In this document: in pieces, positions 1 through 5,467 of the stretch
Numbering within the stretch: the stretch's first letter is position 1
Layout: the number at the start of each line of letters is the position of its first letter
NCBI GenBank assembly: GCA_905233775.1
Contig: CAJOEB010000061.1
Location: 1-5,467 of the forward strand
Length of the DNA: 5,467 nt
Source of the DNA: an uncultured Alphaproteobacteria bacterium
GTDB taxonomy: Bacteria > Pseudomonadota > Alphaproteobacteria > UBA3830
Direction of reading: 5' to 3'
Position numbers and translations under genes: made by a program
The notes under the pieces: model-generated
What the model was told of the DNA's origin: nothing
Database searches by the model: none
What the model saw: the letters and a program-made list of their open reading frames with translations, nothing else

Positions 1-105
1 TAGATATATTGCAAAAGTAAATTTTGATGTCTGGAGGCTGATGATAATCAGACTTTCAAAAATGCCATTTTCAACTTTTACAAGAACCCTATTGACTAAG
101 CCAGT
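1..105 (-). other. Region downstream of lepA, no recognised gene
   Basis: No gene with a start codon and ribosome binding site is visible here. Two weak dyads are present: CTGAT-GATA-ATCAG at 38-51 (its right arm can alternatively pair as GTCTG/CAGAC, 29-33 with 49-53) and AAAATG-C-CATTTT at 59-71. Neither is followed, in the lepA direction, by a clean U-tract after a stable GC-rich stem, so neither is a convincing intrinsic terminator. The lepA transcript may end beyond the window edge or continue into another gene. The lepA reading frame stays open after its TAG up to the edge (see findings). Confidence 0.5.
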
Positions 106-1905
106 CTATTCTTCTCGCATTTTCAGTGCTGCCAGAAAAGTACCGTGTGGGATTTTGACATTGCCGATTTCGCGCATTTTTTTCTTGCCTTCCTTCTGTT
201 TTTCGAGAAGCTTGCGTTTTCTGGATATATCTCCGCCGTAGCACTTTGCTGTAACATCCTTTCGAAATGCCGCAATAGTTTCACGTGCAATGATTTTCCC
301 ACCTACCGCTGCCTGTATTGGGATTTTGAACATATGTCTTGGAATAAGATCTTTCAAACGTTCGCACAATTGACGTCCGCGATATTCTGCATTCTTGCGA
401 TGAACAATCATTGATAGAGCATCGACCTGCTCACCATTAACTAATATTGTCATCTTCACAAGGTCATTTTGCTCATATCCTGCAAGTTCATAATCGAAAC
501 TCGCGTATCCTTTGCTGATAGATTTCAGACGATCGTAGAAATCGTATACAACTTCATTGAGTGGCAGTTTGTATTCCACAAGCACTCGTGTTCCTACATA
601 TGTCAGTTCCTTCTGGATGCCTCGTTTTTCTTCGCACAATGCCAAAATATTACCAAGATACTCGTCCGGAACGATAATTTTCGCGATAATCCAAGGTTCC
701 TCTATGAATTCGATCTTTGTCGGATCAGGCATATCGGCCGGATTATGCATATCGAGCACATTTCCATCTGTCATATGCACTTTGTATACAACGCTTGGTG
801 CTGTCGTGACTAAATCGAGATTATATTCACGCTCCAAACGTTCTTCGATGACCTCAAGATGCAATAAACCAAGAAAACCGCAACGAAAACCAAATCCAAG
901 AGCCTGTGATGTCTCCGGTTCAAATGAAAAGCTGGCATCATTCAATTGCAATTTGACGAGACTGTCTTTTAATTTCGAATAATCAACTGTATCTACGGGA
1001 AAAATACTGCAGAAAACAACGTTAACACATGGTTTAAAACCCGGCAGAGGTTCACTAGCCGGACGATTTTCCTGTGTAATGGTATCACCGACACGCGCAT
1101 CACCAACGCTTTTTATACCGGCAATGATATATCCGATTTCGCCTGTACTTAGCTCTGCAATTTCCTTTGGTTTCGGTGTGAAAATACCAACTTTCTCAAC
1201 GTGATAAACCATTCCGGCAGCCATAAGCTTGACCTTCATACCGGGTTTAATAACACCGTCTTTTACGCGAACCAAAGTTACAACGCCCATATACGGATCA
1301 TACCAACTGTCTACCAGCAAAGCCTTCAGAGGAGCGGAAACATCTCCTTTCGGTGCAGGTAAACGCTGAACCAATGCTTCCAGAACCTCATCAACACCAA
1401 AGCCGGTTTTTGCGGAAATTTGAATGGCATCTGTACAATCCAGTCCGATAACGTCTTCTATTTGTTCACTTACACGATCAACATCTGCTGCGGGAAGATC
1501 AATTTTATTGAGTACAACGATAATTTCATGATCATGATCTATAGCTTGATACACATTAGCGAGAGTTTGAGCCTCAACTCCTTGAGTAGCATCAACAACA
1601 AGTACGGATCCTTCACATGCTGCAAGAGATCGACTTACCTCATATGAAAAGTCAACATGCCCTGGCGTATCCATCAGATTTAATTGATATGTATTGCCAT
1701 CCTTAGCTTTATAATCCAGACGCACTGTTTGCGCCTTGATCGTGATACCTCGTTCGCGCTCGATATCCATTGAATCCAGCATCTGATCACGGAATTCTCG
1801 ATTGTCGATTGCGCCACAAAGCTGTATAAGACGATCCGCAAGTGTAGATTTGCCATGATCTATGTGTGCAATAATCGCGAAATTTCTGATTTTATCCAGG
1901 TTCAT
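106..1905 (-). CDS. lepA: Elongation factor 4 (LepA), ribosome-binding translational GTPase
   Basis: This 599-residue protein, the same length as E. coli LepA, is complete. LepA/EF4 is a GTPase that binds ribosomes, has been reported to back-translocate stalled ones, and is implicated in initiation and subunit biogenesis. All GTPase motifs are visible: P-loop AHIDHGKST at 13-21, switch I RERGITI at 50-56, DTPGH at 79-83 (His83 matches the catalytic His of E. coli LepA), NKID at 133-136 and SAK at 164-166. Domain II (about 190-280), an EF-G III-like domain (about 290-375) and an EF-G V-like domain (about 395-490) follow, then the LepA-specific C-terminal domain, with [20 protein letters not shown] near residues 556-575. 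There is no EF-G domain IV, which separates it from EF-G. The ATG start overlaps the pheT stop; a GGAG lies 13 bases upstream inside pheT, which is far, so reinitiation is likely. The stop is TAG. Identification is near certain. Confidence 0.98.
   Translation of the reverse strand: MNLDKIRNFAIIAHIDHGKSTLADRLIQLCGAIDNREFRDQMLDSMDIERERGITIKAQTVRLDYKAKDGNTYQLNLMDTPGHVDFSYEVSRSLAACEGSVLVVDATQGVEAQTLANVYQAIDHDHEIIVVLNKIDLPAADVDRVSEQIEDVIGLDCTDAIQISAKTGFGVDEVLEALVQRLPAPKGDVSAPLKALLVDSWYDPYMGVVTLVRVKDGVIKPGMKVKLMAAGMVYHVEKVGIFTPKPKEIAELSTGEIGYIIAGIKSVGDARVGDTITQENRPASEPLPGFKPCVNVVFCSIFPVDTVDYSKLKDSLVKLQLNDASFSFEPETSQALGFGFRCGFLGLLHLEVIEERLEREYNLDLVTTAPSVVYKVHMTDGNVLDMHNPADMPDPTKIEFIEEPWIIAKIIVPDEYLGNILALCEEKRGIQKELTYVGTRVLVEYKLPLNEVVYDFYDRLKSISKGYASFDYELAGYEQNDLVKMTILVNGEQVDALSMIVHRKNAEYRGRQLCERLKDLIPRHMFKIPIQAAVGGKIIARETIAAFRKDVTAKCYGGDISRKRKLLEKQKEGKKKMREIGNVKIPHGTFLAALKMREE
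1902..1905 (-). other. ATGA stop/start overlap coupling pheT to lepA
   Basis: The minus strand reads ATGA: ATG starts lepA and TGA, one base on, ends pheT (last codons CGC GCA AAA TGA). Such overlaps typically mark translational coupling in one transcript, where the ribosome finishing the first gene restarts on the second. The nearest Shine-Dalgarno-like sequence, GGAGAA at 1917-1922, is rather far for independent initiation, which fits coupling. Coupling itself is inferred; the overlap is directly seen. Confidence 0.85.
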
Positions 1906-4274
1906 TTTGCGCGTAATTCTCCGCTGTGGTTTTCGATATACGTCACAATTTTCTTTGAGACTTCATTTGCTTCATCTTCTGTTAGTGTTCTGTCATCAGC
2001 TCCAAGAACAACCGTAAAACCAACGGATTTTTTGAGACGAGATATCTCGAAGCAATCGAATATATCAGCTTTGATAACGCGCGGATCGAGTTTGTATATC
2101 TCGCCGAGCATATTACCGACAGCGACTTTTGTATCGAATACAAACGAAAAATCACGCTCTATCTTTGGAAAAACCTTGCTGTTAAATGCCGTTTTCTTTT
2201 GCGTAATGGTGATGTTATTCAGAAAAACCTCAAAACATACGACTCTTTCGTTAATAGAGAACAATTTATTGATTTTCGGATGTATTTCTCCGAAATAACC
2301 AACCAATTTTTTGCCCATAAACACCGCTCCGCTTCGTGACGGATGAAAATACGGCGGCAGGTCTTTTTTTATGATTATATCTTTCTCTTTTACTCCGTAA
2401 TATTCAAGAACAGACATAAAATCGGCTTTTGCATCAAATATATCAGCCTTTCTGTTTTGATCTAACCAAGATCGGCTATGTATCTCTCCCACACGTAAAC
2501 CGGCTATGCGAAATTCCTGAATACAATCATCATAAAATACATTCCCGGATTCCATAAGTTCCGCATGACTGCTACCGTAATTCAACGTACGAATTGCCGC
2601 AGATATAAGCCCAGGCAATAGTGATGGACGCATGACACCCATATCTTCCGTTATCGGATTGAGAAGGAGCAACAGTTTTTTATCTCCTTTAAATGCTTCG
2701 GCATGTTCTGCCTTGATAAAGGAATAAGATACGACTTCGGATAATCCTTTTGATGCCAATTGTCTTTTTATAGCAGTTATGTCGTGCAATGAATTCAATC
2801 GCCTGTCTTTTCCGCTCACAATAGGATCAAATTTCTCATCTGTTACATTATCATATCCTGCAATACGCAAAATCTCTTCTATCAAATCTTCTTCGATATT
2901 CAGATCATGTCTCCAGCTAGGCGCAAGAAACGTCATGCTGTCGTCAGTTTCTTCTGTTTTCTTCAATCCGAGACGTTGTAATATATCTCGCGCGAGTATC
3001 CAATCGATATTATATCCGGCAATGCTGTGCAACTTGCTCTTTGTAAGGATCAATTTTTGATCATTTACCGGTTCTGTTCCGCTTGTATGAACTGAACTTG
3101 CTTTTCCTTCGCAAATATCAATTATCGCTTGACTAACGCTTTCAATTCCCGAAACACACGATTTACGGTCTATACCTCTTTCAAATCTTGTTCTGGAATC
3201 ACTTGTGATATTGAGAAAACCGCCTGCTTTTGATACAGAAATAGGATCAAAATACGCAGATTCTATCAAAATATCTGTCGTGTTCTCATCACACGCAGCT
3301 TTTGAACTTCCCATAACACCCATAAGGCACAGAACATCTTTTGCGTCAGTCGTTACAAGCATGTCACCTTGCAATATCCTCTTATTGCCTTTGATATCAA
3401 CAAAATTTTCTTTATTATGCGCAAATCTGATCGATAATTCGCCTTCAATTTTGTTCAAATCATATATATGCAGAGGACGTCCGCAATCTATGAGCCATAA
3501 ATTGGATAGGTCTACAATCGTTGAGATTGAGTTCATACCCGCCGCTTTTAGACGTTGTTGCAACCATATCGGACTTTTTCCGTTTTTTACACCACGAATG
3601 ACACGAAAAGCCATAAAAGGCGCATAACTCTCTATACTGTAGTCCTTATGAATAGTCAGAGGAAAATCAAAAGAACTTTCACAAACTATCTCTTTCGGTT
3701 CAATAAAATTGCCTGCACCGGCAGCGGCTAAATCGCGCGCAATACCCTTTACAGAAAAACAATCACCTCTGTTCGGTGTAATGGAAACATCAAAAATACC
3801 CCCATCATATCCTAAAATATCACCGATTGAAGTATTTACTAAATCAGTATTAGGATCGATTTCGATAATTCCATGCGTATCATCAGACGGAATAGCCAAT
3901 TCTTCGCAAGAACACATCATACCTTCGCTGTCAATTCCTCGAATTTTGCTTTTTTTCAGTACGATGTTTGTCGCCGGAATAACCGCTCCCGGCAATGCCA
4001 ATATGGTTTTTAAACCTGCACGAGCATTTGGAGCACCACAAACTATATGATGTTCCTTTCCTTCCGAATCAATAACTTCACAGACTTTTAATCTGTCAGC
4101 ATTAGGATGTTTTTCCGCTGTTTTTATTTGCGCAAGTCTGAACTTATCAAAAACAATAGAAGGATCTCCAAAACTCTCTACTTCTAACCCTATTGCTGTC
4201 AATTTCTCTGCAATCTGAGTTGGGCTCAAATCTGTTGATAAATAATTTTTTAACCAATTGTATGTGAAACGCAC
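1902..4274 (-). CDS. pheT: Phenylalanyl-tRNA synthetase beta chain
   Basis: This 790-residue protein is full length (E. coli PheT is about 795). It pairs with PheS in the cytoplasmic alpha2-beta2 enzyme that charges tRNA-Phe; the beta chain binds tRNA and hydrolyses mischarged Tyr-tRNA-Phe. Domains in order: N-terminal [11 protein letters not shown] at 2-12; EMAP-like tRNA-binding domain about 40-150 ([10 protein letters not shown] at 56-65, [10 protein letters not shown] at 78-87); B3/B4 editing domain about 210-390 (GRPLHIYD at 265-272, GVMG at 319-322, FERGIDR at 364-370); B5 domain about 405-475 with the metal-site pattern Asp457, Asp463, Glu466, Glu467; catalytic-like core with RPSLLPGL at 549-556; C-terminal anticodon-binding (FDX-ACB) domain about 700-790 beginning [10 protein letters not shown]. 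The start is GTG, chosen because GGAG lies 8 bases upstream and the N-terminus matches the family. Several editing-pocket positions look non-canonical (see findings). The stop TGA overlaps the lepA start. Confidence 0.98.
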   Translation of the reverse strand: MRFTYNWLKNYLSTDLSPTQIAEKLTAIGLEVESFGDPSIVFDKFRLAQIKTAEKHPNADRLKVCEVIDSEGKEHHIVCGAPNARAGLKTILALPGAVIPATNIVLKKSKIRGIDSEGMMCSCEELAIPSDDTHGIIEIDPNTDLVNTSIGDILGYDGGIFDVSITPNRGDCFSVKGIARDLAAAGAGNFIEPKEIVCESSFDFPLTIHKDYSIESYAPFMAFRVIRGVKNGKSPIWLQQRLKAAGMNSISTIVDLSNLWLIDCGRPLHIYDLNKIEGELSIRFAHNKENFVDIKGNKRILQGDMLVTTDAKDVLCLMGVMGSSKAACDENTTDILIESAYFDPISVSKAGGFLNITSDSRTRFERGIDRKSCVSGIESVSQAIIDICEGKASSVHTSGTEPVNDQKLILTKSKLHSIAGYNIDWILARDILQRLGLKKTEETDDSMTFLAPSWRHDLNIEEDLIEEILRIAGYDNVTDEKFDPIVSGKDRRLNSLHDITAIKRQLASKGLSEVVSYSFIKAEHAEAFKGDKKLLLLLNPITEDMGVMRPSLLPGLISAAIRTLNYGSSHAELMESGNVFYDDCIQEFRIAGLRVGEIHSRSWLDQNRKADIFDAKADFMSVLEYYGVKEKDIIIKKDLPPYFHPSRSGAVFMGKKLVGYFGEIHPKINKLFSINERVVCFEVFLNNITITQKKTAFNSKVFPKIERDFSFVFDTKVAVGNMLGEIYKLDPRVIKADIFDCFEISRLKKSVGFTVVLGADDRTLTEDEANEVSKKIVTYIENHSGELRAK

Positions 4275-4282
4275 GATCTTTT

Positions 4283-4286
4283 CTCC
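4283..4286 (-). promoter_or_regulatory. Ribosome binding site of pheT (supports the GTG start)
   Basis: Minus-strand GGAG followed by the 8 bases AAAAGATC and then GTG. It gives the GTG codon a standard initiation context and supports starting PheT at residues MRFTYNW, the conserved N-terminus of the family. A small AT-rich inverted repeat ends 2 bases upstream of the GGAG and could influence its accessibility. Confidence 0.75.
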
Positions 4287-4288
4287 AA

Positions 4289-4305
4289 AATATTTCCCAA
4301 ATATT
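4289..4305 (-). repeat. Perfect inverted repeat next to the pheT ribosome binding site
   Basis: AATATTT and AAATATT flank a GGG centre, giving a perfect 7-base-pair stem with a 3-base loop, only A-T pairs, ending 2 bases before the pheT GGAG. As RNA it would be a weak hairpin; as DNA it could be a small operator-like dyad. In a region this AT-rich it may also be chance. Confidence 0.5.
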
Positions 4306-4338
4306 ATTCAGAAAACTAAATTCTCACTTATTTATTTT

Positions 4339-4359
4339 ATACATTTATTATTTATGTAT
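4339..4359 (-). repeat. Inverted repeat ATACAT / ATGTAT in the spacer
   Basis: Six-base perfect arms at 4339-4344 and 4354-4359 separated by 9 A/T bases. The repeat overlaps the only -10-like hexamer of the spacer (TATAAA at 4336-4341), so a regulator-binding dyad is conceivable. The low sequence complexity makes chance a serious alternative. Confidence 0.35.
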
Positions 4360-4386
4360 TTCTTATATTTTTGTTATTGTTATTGC

Positions 4387-5445
4387 TCACTTTGTTACGT
4401 AATTGAAACCAAAAGCATCTCTCCAACGATCATCTGATTCAAAATATCCTCGTAAATCAGAAATACCGTATTTTAACGATGCCAGTCTTTCCAGCCCAAA
4501 GCCAAAAGCAAAACCTTGGTATTTGCTCGGATCAACATTGCCTGATCGCAACACATTCGGATGAACAACGCCTCCTCCGGCGACTTCCAGCCATTTATCT
4601 CCAGTTCCGAACGCAATACGGCCGTTTTTCACTTCGTAATTTATATCAATTTCCGTAGATGGCTCCGTAAACGGGAAGAAACTTGGTCGCAATCTGAGCG
4701 TTAACTTCGGAACACCGAAAAATTTCTTCAGAAAATCCGTCATCAAATACTTTAGATGTGCAAAACTTACTCCCTCACCAACCATCAGTCCTTCAATTTG
4801 ATTGAACATAGGCGTATGTGTGGCGTCATAATCACTTCTGTACACGCGCCCAATCGAAAAATATCTGAATGGAGGCTTATTGTTGGCAAGCATTGCTCTT
4901 ATTTGCACAGGAGATGTATGCGTTCGCAATAATTTTCGTCCTTCATTGCTATCTGCCGGATAATTCAAATAAAACGTATCGTGCATTGTTCGTGCAGGAT
5001 GATGATCCGGAATATTCAATGCGGTAAAGTTGTAGTACTCACTCTCGATTTCAGGTCCTTCAGCAAAGACAAAACCATATTGGGATAATATATCCGCTAC
5101 TTCCTCTGCAACTTTCGTCAACGGATGAATACTTCCGGAAGGACGCACACGGGCAGGCATTGAAACATCCAAAAACTCGGAGGCAAGCTTCTTTTCCATC
5201 TCTAATATTTCCAGAGTAATGGCTTTTGCTTCGATCCTCTTCAATATATCTGACTTTGCCGCATTTATCTCCGCACCGGCGGTTTTTCTTTCTTCCTCAG
5301 GCATATGTCTAAGGGATTTCAGCATCTCTGTTAACTTACCGTTTTTTCCTAGAACGGCTACTTTTATGTCATCCAACCGTTTTGTATTAGTCGCATTATC
5401 TACTTCAAACAAACATGAAGACAGCAATTTCTCTACATCAGTCAT
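4387..5445 (-). CDS. pheS: Phenylalanyl-tRNA synthetase alpha chain (catalytic subunit)
   Basis: This 352-residue class II synthetase subunit activates phenylalanine with ATP and, with PheT, transfers it to tRNA-Phe. Residues up to about 85 form the charged, helical N-terminal region typical of the tRNA-contacting coiled coil. The catalytic core then shows a motif 1 region beginning HPLTKVAEEV at 107-116, GPEIESEYYNFTALNIPDHH from 130, RTHTSPVQIR at 174-183, motif 2 around FRYFSIGRVYRSDYDATHTP from 193, FFPFTEPSTEIDI at 256-268, and motif 3 GFGLERLA at 315-322. Ala313 in FAFG matches the residue that sets phenylalanine-pocket size in E. coli (Ala294). The length suits alphaproteobacterial PheS. 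An upstream in-frame ATG at 5457 would add MRNY, but it has no ribosome binding site, while GAGGA sits 5 bases before the ATG at 5445. The stop is TGA, and no terminator separates it from pheT. Any gene further upstream lies outside the window. Confidence 0.97.
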   Translation of the reverse strand: MTDVEKLLSSCLFEVDNATNTKRLDDIKVAVLGKNGKLTEMLKSLRHMPEEERKTAGAEINAAKSDILKRIEAKAITLEILEMEKKLASEFLDVSMPARVRPSGSIHPLTKVAEEVADILSQYGFVFAEGPEIESEYYNFTALNIPDHHPARTMHDTFYLNYPADSNEGRKLLRTHTSPVQIRAMLANNKPPFRYFSIGRVYRSDYDATHTPMFNQIEGLMVGEGVSFAHLKYLMTDFLKKFFGVPKLTLRLRPSFFPFTEPSTEIDINYEVKNGRIAFGTGDKWLEVAGGGVVHPNVLRSGNVDPSKYQGFAFGFGLERLASLKYGISDLRGYFESDDRWRDAFGFNYVTK

Positions 5446-5449
5446 GTAG

Positions 5450-5455
5450 TTCCTC
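5450..5455 (-). promoter_or_regulatory. Ribosome binding site that fixes the pheS start
   Basis: On the minus strand GAGGAA ends just before ACTAC and the ATG at 5445, so the GAGGA core lies 5 bases from that codon, near-ideal Shine-Dalgarno spacing. The competing ATG at 5457 overlaps this element and has only GTATATCAAA visible before it. This is the main reason for the shorter pheS start. Confidence 0.75.
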
Positions 5456-5467
5456 ATTTTGATATAC

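Larger units (their letters stand above)
4275..4386 (-). other. AT-rich pheS-pheT intergenic spacer
   Basis: These 112 bases hold only 21 G or C (about 19%). Read in the gene direction the first half is rich in A and poor in T (CAATAACAATAACAAAAATA), so it should be largely unstructured in mRNA, and it holds two short inverted repeats described separately. No GC-rich stem plus U-tract follows the pheS stop, so read-through into pheT is expected. The best -10 look-alike is TATAAA at 4336-4341, but AAGAAA stands where a -35 would be expected, so an internal promoter is possible and unproven. No gene or riboswitch is recognisable. Confidence 0.6.

Noticed and set aside
33..41. CTGGAGGCTGATG on the plus strand resembles a Shine-Dalgarno plus start.
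   Set aside because: The frame it opens is the antisense shadow of lepA ending at 241; no family resemblance, and nothing else supports a plus-strand gene here.
38..71. Inverted repeats considered as an intrinsic terminator for lepA.
   Set aside because: The stems are 5-6 base pairs, AT-rich or with a 1-base centre, and are not followed by a clean U-tract in the lepA direction.
2..241. Plus-strand frame open from the left edge to a TAG at 241, which could look like the 3' end of a convergent gene.
   Set aside because: More than half lies antisense to the conserved LepA C-terminus. Its translation is a low-complexity S/F/L/R-rich string with no recognisable motif, and its internal ATG at 41 has no supporting context beyond a chance GGAGG about 6 bases upstream.
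1855..2298. 147-codon plus-strand frame opposite the pheT/lepA junction, and similar long plus-strand frames at 469-813, 557-982, 3205-3627 and 3709-4050.
   Set aside because: All lie fully antisense to strongly conserved pheT or lepA coding sequence. Their translations show no domain and look like complementary-strand shadows.
4324..4344. Six-codon mini-ORF MYKINK in the pheS-pheT spacer, a possible leader peptide.
   Set aside because: It has no ribosome binding site, no Phe codons as an attenuator leader for a Phe synthetase would need, and no following terminator/antiterminator stems.
4336..4364. Possible sigma-70 promoter for pheT-lepA using TATAAA at 4336-4341.
   Set aside because: The -35 position 17 bases away reads AAGAAA, unlike TTGACA. 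In a region of about 19% GC, TATAAA-like words are expected by chance, so it is not listed as a feature.
5454..5467. TGA at 5454-5456 as the end of an upstream gene such as rplT (last codons ATA TCA AAA).
   Set aside because: Only a few codons are visible, all three frames are too short to judge, and no upstream sequence is available.

Overview
The window carries three complete, tightly packed genes, all read from the minus strand (right to left): pheS (alpha chain of phenylalanyl-tRNA synthetase), pheT (beta chain) and lepA (elongation factor 4). The protein signatures point to an alphaproteobacterium. The LepA C-terminal half ([43 protein letters not shown]) and the PheT motif GRPLHIYD read like alphaproteobacterial versions. 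The base composition is clearly AT-leaning, about 40% GC by eye in genes and about 19% GC in the pheS-pheT spacer. That would suit a host-associated or otherwise AT-drifted lineage, but the genus cannot be read from this window.

Layout from right to left. Bases 5446-5467 hold the ribosome binding site of pheS. pheS occupies 5445-4387. A 112-base, very AT-rich spacer (4386-4275) follows, with two short inverted repeats and no convincing terminator or promoter. pheT runs 4274-1902 from a GTG start with a good Shine-Dalgarno sequence. lepA runs 1905-106 and starts inside the pheT stop codon (ATGA overlap). Bases 105-1 lie downstream of lepA, contain no recognisable gene and show only weak inverted repeats.

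The three products act in one process. PheS and PheT form the alpha2-beta2 enzyme that charges tRNA-Phe, and the beta chain also edits mischarged Tyr-tRNA-Phe. LepA is a ribosome-binding translational GTPase. The 4-base overlap implies that lepA translation is coupled to pheT.

No new mobile, defence or biosynthetic system is visible; this is core translation machinery. The points worth a second look are the pheST-lepA arrangement, the AT-rich spacer with a hairpin beside the pheT ribosome binding site, and non-canonical residues at positions that correspond to the known PheT editing pocket.
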